Translations under genes and position numbers: made by a program
Shown: positions 33,345-38,393 of the stretch, in pieces
How the letters are laid out: each line of letters begins with the position of its first letter
How positions within the stretch are numbered: the first letter of the stretch is position 1
The notes under the pieces: model-generated
Databases searched by the model: none
The model's input: only the letters and a program-made list of their open reading frames with translations
Told to the model about the DNA's origin: nothing
DNA from: an uncultured Clostridium sp.
Lineage (GTDB): Bacteria; Bacillota; Clostridia; Lachnospirales; Lachnospiraceae
Assembly (NCBI GenBank): GCA_947178445.1
Contig: CAMWYJ010000026.1
Span: forward strand, 1-38,393
Direction of reading: 5' to 3'
Length of the DNA stretch: 38,393 nucleotides

Positions 33345-33428
33345 TGGCGAGTGGTCAAAATCAGATGGCGAGCGGTCTGCGCAAACCATTTACCTGTAAA
33401 TATTGACCGCTTACCTGATAAGTGGTCA
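33345..33428. promoter_or_regulatory. GGTCA repeat cluster, probable LytTR operator
   Basis: TGGCGAGTGGTC (33345-33356) and TGGCGAGCGGTC (33366-33377) are direct repeats exactly 21 bp apart, two helical turns, the spacing used by LytTR dimers. Further right, TGACCGCTTA (33404-33413) and TAAGTGGTCA (33419-33428) form an inverted repeat around CCTGA. All four share the core A-G-Y-G-G-T-C. The cluster lies between the minus promoter of the AgrA-like operon and a plus promoter. Binding by that regulator is inference. Confidence 0.65.
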
Positions 33429-33430
33429 TG

Positions 33431-33461
33431 TTGATAAAAAATATGTTAATATAACTATAAT
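33431..33461 (+). promoter_or_regulatory. Possible plus-strand promoter beside the operator cluster
   Basis: TTGATA (33431-33436) and TATAAT (33456-33461) are 19 bp apart. The -35 box begins two bases after the last GGTCA repeat, so a bound regulator would touch polymerase. MITE copy 2 separates it from the gene at 33710. Confidence 0.5.
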
Positions 33462-33474
33462 TTCATTGTAGGTA

Positions 33475-33670
33475 ATTGCGAAACGCTCTATTTTTAAAAC
33501 CTAGTTGTGCAATATAGACAATATCATAAGCAAGGTGCTTTGGAGCCGCCGGTGCTTAGCGAGGTGTTTTCGAGCTTAGCACCGTTGCGAGCGACAAGCA
33601 GCGCAAGCGTGCCTGCATTGATTTTGTCTATATTGTGCAACGGACGTTCGCAAAAACAGAGTTTCGCAAT
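33475..33670 (-). mobile_element. MITE-like element, copy 2 (inverted relative to copy 1)
   Basis: The ends ATTGCGAAAC (33475-33484) and GTTTCGCAAT (33661-33670) are perfect inverted repeats. Its reverse complement matches copy 1 along its length, including the inner GTTGTGCAATATAGACAATA, the GGAGCCGCCGG stretch and the GCTTAGCGAGGT/TTTCGAGCTTAG motif. It is 196 bp, the same size as copy 1, and holds no gene. It lies between a plus promoter and the gene at 33710. Confidence 0.88.
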
Positions 33671-33709
33671 CACTTAATAATTTTATTGAAAAGAAGGGAG
33701 GAAGTATTG

Positions 33710-34432
33710 ATGAAAAAATTTCTTATTATTGTAGCTGCCATGGTACTGGCGGCGGCTGTTTTTATCGCCATATATACGAATACAGATTCTTATAAAATCA
33801 ACAAAATATCAACATATGATGCATTCAAAGAGTATGCAGACGGTTTACAGATGAGTCTGGATGATACGGAACCGGAAAGAATAAAAACCAAGGATAAAAT
33901 CTTTGAACAGCTAAAACCGCCTATGATGTCAGAGGTCTGTGTGTTTGAAATTACAGCCGGATATGTATATATACAAAAAAAGAACATGTATGTACAGGAT
34001 GCTGTGGTTAAAAATGTGATAGAAGGCGATACTGCCATGGCAGGAAAACGCATCTACTTAGCCAAGGCAGGGGGAATTATTGAAAAAGACGATTTGAATA
34101 AGATTTGTATTGATACCTCGACGTGCGTGAATATCATGATACCGGAAGAAAGATATCTTGTTTTTTGTGCGAAATCTGAAGCATCAGATGTTTTAGGCTT
34201 GGATTCGGATATACCGATTTATGAATCGGTGTTTTCTAAATTTGCACTGCTACGCATAGACAGAGACGATACAGAGGCGGTTTCGGATTACGGAGAAAAA
34301 CAGGTAGATGACAGGTATTACACGGACTATAAGGCATATGCAGAGCAGGAATTTTTTGTCATATCAAAGGATACGCTTTTGGAGTATATCAAAATCAAAC
34401 ATGAAATCCTGAAGAAATACGGTGTGGAATAA
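33710..34432 (+). CDS. Hypothetical exported or membrane-anchored protein
   Basis: The 240-residue protein starts with a basic-hydrophobic N-terminus (MKKFLIIVAAMVLAAAVFIA) that is a signal sequence or anchor, with no lipobox cysteine. The remainder is a soluble extracellular domain of mixed charge with no recognised family; segments include VTYDAF-like STYDAFKEYADG, MMSEVCVFEITAGYVYI and EERYLVFCAKSEA. GGAGG lies 7 bases before the ATG at 33710. The upstream open frame belongs to the MITE. It is bracketed by MITE copies 2 and 3 in opposite orientations. Function unknown. Confidence 0.78.
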   Translation: MKKFLIIVAAMVLAAAVFIAIYTNTDSYKINKISTYDAFKEYADGLQMSLDDTEPERIKTKDKIFEQLKPPMMSEVCVFEITAGYVYIQKKNMYVQDAVVKNVIEGDTAMAGKRIYLAKAGGIIEKDDLNKICIDTSTCVNIMIPEERYLVFCAKSEASDVLGLDSDIPIYESVFSKFALLRIDRDDTEAVSDYGEKQVDDRYYTDYKAYAEQEFFVISKDTLLEYIKIKHEILKKYGVE

Positions 34433-34459
34433 ACGGTTTTTTTGGATGCCGGTGTAGCC

Positions 34460-34849
34460 ATGAGCAAAACTCTGTTTTCGCAATCGTCCGTTGTACAATA
34501 TAGACAAATCACAGCCGGGTACGAGCACAGGGCATGCCGGTCTACTAGGCTCGAAAGAACCTCGCCAAGTAGGGCGGGATTGCGCTGCTTGTCGCTCGTA
34601 ACGGTACTAAGCAATGTAACACTATGCCCACTAAGCTCGATAGAATCAGCTAAAGCATACCTTTCTACTAAGCTCAGCAAAGCTTCGCTAAGTATTCAGG
34701 CATCGCTAAGTGTGCAAGTGTACTTTCGTACTAGGTTCGAAGATACCTCGCCAAGTACGAAATGCAAGTACCGACGGCTCCCCAATACCCTGCTTGCGAT
34801 ATTGTCTATATTGTACAACTAGATTTTGGAAATAGTGAGCTTTGCTCAT
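34460..34849 (+). mobile_element. MITE-like element, copy 3, enlarged
   Basis: The ends ATGAGCAAA (34460-34468) and TTTGCTCAT (34841-34849) are perfect inverted repeats, different from the ends of copies 1 and 2. The inner core is the same: CGTCCGTTGTACAATATAGA near the left and GATATTGTCTATATTGTACA near the right. At 390 bp it is twice the usual length, because the central CTAAGCTCGA...CTCGCTAAGTA motif is repeated several times in degenerate form (around 34545, 34650 and 34730). It fills most of the 449-bp gap between the neighbouring genes. No coding function. Confidence 0.85.
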
Positions 34850-34881
34850 CTCTAATACCGGTGCGCAAGGGAGGCGGTTTT

Positions 34882-37125
34882 GTGAAAAAATCATTTATCT
34901 ATATTATCATGGTAATATTAGCCCTGTTCGCTACCGGCTGCACAGGCAGAAATGACGAGGCAGGACAGGAAGAGACGGTAAGCGGTGATGATGTCACCTA
35001 TGAGGCAGTGAAAACACTGGAAGAGCCTACGGGCACGCTGTACTGGTACCGTGCCAAGGGAAGTAAAATCTATGTGACTGCCATTTCGGTTACCCGTGGG
35101 GAGCAGCTTCAGGCAGAAGCTTTGATGGGAAGTCCGGCTGATTTGGAACAGTTCAGTGCGTCGAAAGAGAGTAAGGTTACAGGCATATACCGGTTTGACG
35201 AGGAAGGGGGAAACATGGAGGCACTTACCATGCCGCCGAATCTGCCTGATGTCATGGATATGGCAGGGACGTTTGACTTTGATGAAGCGGAGAATATTTA
35301 CTACATGTATGAGGATGCACCGGAGCACAGGGTCATGGTAAAGTGTAGCCCGGACGGCAGGTCATCAGCGCGGACAGATGGGAATGGTGCATTTGATATT
35401 TCCGGTGAAGACATTCATACAAATTTCTGCGTTACCCCTGATGGTACGGTGGCGCTGTACAGTCAAAACACCTTGTACTTGTTGGATGAAAACCTTGCGC
35501 TTTCTGAGACAGTTTCGGTGAAAAAAGGAGAGCTTTACGGTATCACTCTGTCCAAGACAGGCGAGATTCTCTGTCTGTTAAGCAATGTTTCGGCAGGCGA
35601 TACGACATGCCGGATTGCAGTTTTAGATATGGCAAAAAAGGAGCTGGGACAGTACTATAAGTCGCCTGTAGAGACAGTGAATATGATTTTTTCCGGCATC
35701 GGAGACTATGATTTGTATTACAGCGACGGGTATGGTATGTTCGGCTATGATATGGAAAATGAGACCGGGAAGAAGCTGTTTGACTATGCCCTTTCCGGAA
35801 GTACGAGCGACGTTATCCCACTGCAGAACGGAAACTTCTTCGGGGAGACGAATACAGAAGGAGATACTGGGACACTGGCAGTCTACCAAAAGAAAGAGGT
35901 GGATGCAAATACCCAGAAGAAAATGCTGACCTTTGCCACACTGGGGAATAACAGCGAAATCACGGATATTATCTACCAGTTTAATAAGGAACAGTCAGAT
36001 ATCGAGATTGTGATAAAGGATTATGCGGATTCCGTTGAGAGAATGAATGCCGATATGATTGCAGGCAATGTGCCCGACATATATGACCTGCAGGACCTTT
36101 CCGTGATGCAGTATGTAAAAAACGGTTATCTGGAGGAGCTGACACCGTACTATGAGGCAGATGCATCTCTGGGTGTGGAGGATCTGCTTCCGTCTGTCGT
36201 GGAGGCAATGGAGACTGCGGGAGGTCTTTACTATGTTGCAGACGGTTTTGATGTGCTCTCCCTTGCCGCAAAGACATCGGATGTGGGCACGGATTCGGGG
36301 TGGAGTTATGCCGAAATGGAAAATGTGCTGCGTGAAAAGGACAGCAATGCAAAGTTTTTCTATATAGATGAGAAAGTTTTGTTGCTCCAAATGATACTGG
36401 GGTGTGAAACTTCTGATTTTGTGGATATGAAAACGGGTACATGCAGCTTTGACAGTGAAGATTTTAAGATATTGCTGGAAACATGCAATACAAGAGGCGT
36501 GGATGAGGAGGAATTTCATTGGACAAAGGGCGAGGCGGAGCTTTTGCGAAGCGGGGATGTCCTGTTTCGCTACGCAACTTCGGATATAGATGATTTTAAG
36601 GAGACCTTTGCTGCATTTTCGGAGGAGGTGAATTTCATCGGTTATCCCTGCAGTGACAGGAAGGGAAATTATGTCAACTTCACTTCGAGGCTGGGCATTT
36701 CCGCAAAATCGGAGTATAAGGAAGAGGCATGGGAATTTCTACGGTATATCATGTCGAAGGAGTATCAGGGCAGTGTCATGAGCATGATGCATCTGCCCAC
36801 AAGAAAAGACTGCTTCGATTTATGGATGGAGGCGCAGATGGCGGAGGAAGATTACACGAATGAAATGGGGTGGAAAATCTTCGCAAACCGCTATACCGCC
36901 GATATAGATGGGGTGCCATATGAAGTAGCGCCGCTTACAAAGGAACAGGCTGAGCAGTATGTGGATATGGTAAACCGTGCTGTCAAGCCTGCCGAATGGG
37001 ATAGTCATATCATGGAAATCGTGATGGAGGAGGCAGCTGCGTATTTTGCAGGCGATAAAAGCGTGGACGACGTTGTGGATGTGATACAGAAGCGGGTGAG
37101 GATTTATGTTAGTGAAAGTCTTTAG
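34882..37125 (+). CDS. Lipoprotein: propeller-like half plus solute-binding half
   Basis: The start is the GTG at 34882, with GGGAGG 7 bases upstream. The protein has 747 residues. The N-terminus is a lipoprotein signal with lipobox ATGC (VILALFATGCTGRNDEAGQ). Residues about 40-350 contain repeated beta-strand blades (MVKCSPDGRSS, TPDGTVALYSQNTLYLLDEN, YGITLSKTGEILCLLSN) like a beta-propeller. Residues about 355-740 match family 1 extracellular solute-binding proteins (MLTFATLGNNSEITDIIYQF, IAGNVPDIYDL, EEAWEFLRYIMSKEYQGSVM, LPTRKDCF). This is about twice the usual length because of the propeller. No transporter permease genes are next to it, so it may be an orphan binder or sensor. Confidence 0.85.
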   Translation: MKKSFIYIIMVILALFATGCTGRNDEAGQEETVSGDDVTYEAVKTLEEPTGTLYWYRAKGSKIYVTAISVTRGEQLQAEALMGSPADLEQFSASKESKVTGIYRFDEEGGNMEALTMPPNLPDVMDMAGTFDFDEAENIYYMYEDAPEHRVMVKCSPDGRSSARTDGNGAFDISGEDIHTNFCVTPDGTVALYSQNTLYLLDENLALSETVSVKKGELYGITLSKTGEILCLLSNVSAGDTTCRIAVLDMAKKELGQYYKSPVETVNMIFSGIGDYDLYYSDGYGMFGYDMENETGKKLFDYALSGSTSDVIPLQNGNFFGETNTEGDTGTLAVYQKKEVDANTQKKMLTFATLGNNSEITDIIYQFNKEQSDIEIVIKDYADSVERMNADMIAGNVPDIYDLQDLSVMQYVKNGYLEELTPYYEADASLGVEDLLPSVVEAMETAGGLYYVADGFDVLSLAAKTSDVGTDSGWSYAEMENVLREKDSNAKFFYIDEKVLLLQMILGCETSDFVDMKTGTCSFDSEDFKILLETCNTRGVDEEEFHWTKGEAELLRSGDVLFRYATSDIDDFKETFAAFSEEVNFIGYPCSDRKGNYVNFTSRLGISAKSEYKEEAWEFLRYIMSKEYQGSVMSMMHLPTRKDCFDLWMEAQMAEEDYTNEMGWKIFANRYTADIDGVPYEVAPLTKEQAEQYVDMVNRAVKPAEWDSHIMEIVMEEAAAYFAGDKSVDDVVDVIQKRVRIYVSESL

Positions 37126-37227
37126 TAAAATTTTGGATTTGAAAAATTAACAGACCAGAAAATATAGGATCGGCATCGCAGTCATTTTCTGCAATAAATG
37201 GTTATTTTTTGCAATGGGGATTATATC

Positions 37228-37291
37228 TTAGTATGTTTCCTCCGAAATATTATTATCAACGGGGAAAGGAGGAAACATACTAAAATATAAT
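37228..37291 (+). promoter_or_regulatory. Perfect 16-bp inverted repeat and -10 box before the last gene
   Basis: TTAGTATGTTTCCTCC (37228-37243) and GGAGGAAACATACTAA (37268-37283) are exact reverse complements around a 24-base loop. TATAAT (37286-37291) begins three bases after the right arm, with no normal -35 box. The next start codon is 20 bp on, with AAGGAGG between. The repeat therefore covers the -35 region and could be an operator. If transcription starts further upstream, it would be a strong RNA stem just before the ribosome binding site. Confidence 0.75.
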
Positions 37292-37311
37292 ATTGTGAAG
37301 GAGGAAATTTT

Positions 37312-38169
37312 ATGAGTATAACAGGAGTTGGGAGCCAATATACTTATATGTATGATGCGGCCACAAACAAATTGTCAACAAAAGATGGAAGTGCAGATAA
37401 ATTTTGCGATTTCTTTAATGGTGACTTAGCAGAAAATGATTATGGCGAGTTAAATGGATACGATATGAAAATGAAGAAGGATATTGAGTCCATGATTATG
37501 CTGTTTAACTCCGGTGTACAAGGGGCACATGTATTTAATCCGGATGAAGGTTTGTATGAAATATCCACGGAGATTGTGCAAGGTGATACAGCTAAATATA
37601 CAGTAAACGGAAAACATGCATTTACCGGTTGTGTGGGGATGCAATATACAAAATCCGAAATAAAGGCTTTTACCGACTTGCAGCAATCATACAAGACAAC
37701 AAATCCCCAAAGGTACAACGCAGCGGATAACAGTATAAATCTTGCAATAGGAGATATTTATAATATTGGAAATGGCAGAAAAATCATTGTTGAAAATAAC
37801 TGGATGCATGGAATTGGATTTTCAAATAATAATGAGGAAATCAATGAGTTTAATAAGTATCTGGATGGTCTCAATGCATTGATGCGTGTTGCGGATGGGC
37901 TTGCACCTAGTTCTATTATTACAGAGGATGTCACATCATATGCTTTGGATTTTCTCCATGAGCAGGGTGTAGATACCAATAAAGAATTTGTGATTAATGG
38001 GACGAAAATGTATGTTGTCAATGGAAGAATCAGGGAGGTTGGAAACAAAACGGGAGTGCCAAATGGTATTTACGAGCAGGCTCTTGCAAGATATGAGCAG
38101 TGGTTATACGAACCATTAGCTGACAGAAATAATTACTGGAATCCTGTTACGGGAAAATACGAAAAATAG
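37312..38169 (+). CDS. Conserved Lachnospiraceae-type hypothetical protein
   Basis: The 285-residue protein has no signal peptide and no membrane segment. It opens MSITGVGSQYTYMYDAATNK with LSTKDGSADKFCDFFNGDLA, and carries NSINLAIGDIYNIGNGRKII, FLHEQGVDTNKEFVINGTKM and GRIREVGNKTGVPNGIYEQA. I believe this family occurs in several copies in Lachnospiraceae genomes, but no function is known to me. AAGGAGG lies about 7 bases before the ATG. It is preceded by a perfect inverted repeat and followed by several hairpins, which suggests tight control of a single-gene transcript. Confidence 0.82.
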   Translation: MSITGVGSQYTYMYDAATNKLSTKDGSADKFCDFFNGDLAENDYGELNGYDMKMKKDIESMIMLFNSGVQGAHVFNPDEGLYEISTEIVQGDTAKYTVNGKHAFTGCVGMQYTKSEIKAFTDLQQSYKTTNPQRYNAADNSINLAIGDIYNIGNGRKIIVENNWMHGIGFSNNNEEINEFNKYLDGLNALMRVADGLAPSSIITEDVTSYALDFLHEQGVDTNKEFVINGTKMYVVNGRIREVGNKTGVPNGIYEQALARYEQWLYEPLADRNNYWNPVTGKYEK

Positions 38170-38203
38170 ATGTAATTGCTTGGACCCATATGGGAGAGCA
38201 AAC

Positions 38204-38286
38204 TGACTCCGAATGACAGAGGAGTCAAGATAATTGTTACTGAACAAGTGTATGAACAGCATATTGCAGCCGACGGCTGCGATATG
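38204..38286 (+). repeat. Two hairpins in the 3' untranslated region
   Basis: TGACTCC/GGAGTCA (38204-38210 and 38221-38227) is a perfect 7-bp stem with a 10-base loop. The segment starting CATATTGCAGCC (38260) pairs with GGCTGCGATATG (ending 38286) around a GAC loop, 12 bp with one wobble. Neither has a T run. They precede the true terminator. Confidence 0.75.
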
Positions 38287-38307
38287 GAATAAGAAAATAA
38301 AAACCAG

Positions 38308-38340
38308 AACCTGCATACCAATAGTATGCGGGTTTTTGTT
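38308..38340 (+). terminator. Terminator after the last gene
   Basis: AACCTGCATAC (38308-38318) pairs with GTATGCGGGTT (38324-38334) over 11 positions with one wobble, around a five-base loop. A T-rich tail TTTTTGTTTG follows from 38333. Confidence 0.92.
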
Positions 38341-38393
38341 TGTTAGGCCAAGGGCCTGTTTTGCATTGTGGAGTTTCTCAAATAGAGAAACGG

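Noticed and set aside
34442-34822. 126-codon open frame inside MITE copy 3
   Set aside because: It coincides with the repeat modules, has biased low-complexity content and lacks a ribosome binding site.

Overview
The window looks like a chromosomal segment from a low-GC member of the Bacillota, most likely family Lachnospiraceae (Roseburia / Agathobacter / Lachnospira type). The reasons are strong AGGAGG-type ribosome binding sites, the Firmicutes housekeeping genes mutS2, yhaM and an rlmD-like methyltransferase, and several families common in that group: VanW, a LytTR/DUF3021 pair, TipAS-type MerR, DUF4869, and a propeller-type ECF sigma partner. This placement comes from family knowledge and was not checked by a search. 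No rRNA, tRNA, CRISPR array or prophage was seen.

Layout. Positions 1-142 are a 62-bp tandem repeat cut by the window edge. Positions 211-5546 hold a tightly packed four-gene signalling operon: a TIM-barrel isomerase-like protein, GAF-GGDEF, TIR fused to a YvyF-like zinc-ribbon/HTH module, and a receiver-class III nucleotide cyclase. Positions 5786-8934 hold a membrane dipeptidase, cysK and nadA, each with its own promoter. Positions 9032-11948 (minus strand) hold an ECF sigma factor and a membrane-anchored beta-propeller partner. Positions 12123-13810 hold a TtcA-like tRNA thiolase, a small hypothetical protein and a 35-residue membrane peptide. Positions 14149-24387 form one long plus-strand run: VanW protein, AIR-synthase-like protein, trmL, mutS2, an OmpR-type response regulator and kinase, yhaM and an rlmD-like gene. 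It ends in a structured segment and a decayed Rpn-type nuclease.

Positions 25212-28476 hold an ABC-2 exporter followed by its likely LytTR/DUF3021 regulators. Positions 28567-29985 hold a DUF4869 protein and a P-loop ATPase with a possible TOPRIM-like half. Positions 30128-31055 hold a MerR/TipAS regulator behind a promoter with a 19-bp spacer. Positions 31154-33199 (minus) hold an AgrC/AgrA-like pair. The right end has a hypothetical anchored protein, a large propeller/solute-binding lipoprotein and a Lachnospiraceae-type hypothetical protein.

The most unusual material is regulatory and repetitive. Three copies of one MITE-like element (two of about 195 bp and one of 390 bp) share a 17-bp inner inverted repeat. 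Two of them bracket one gene in opposite orientations. A cluster of GGTCA-type repeats lies upstream of the AgrA-like regulator. Long perfect inverted repeats sit ahead of the VanW operon, between the ABC genes and ahead of the last gene. The best candidates for an undescribed system are the TIR/GGDEF/cyclase operon and the DUF4869-ATPase pair. For both, the function given is inference.
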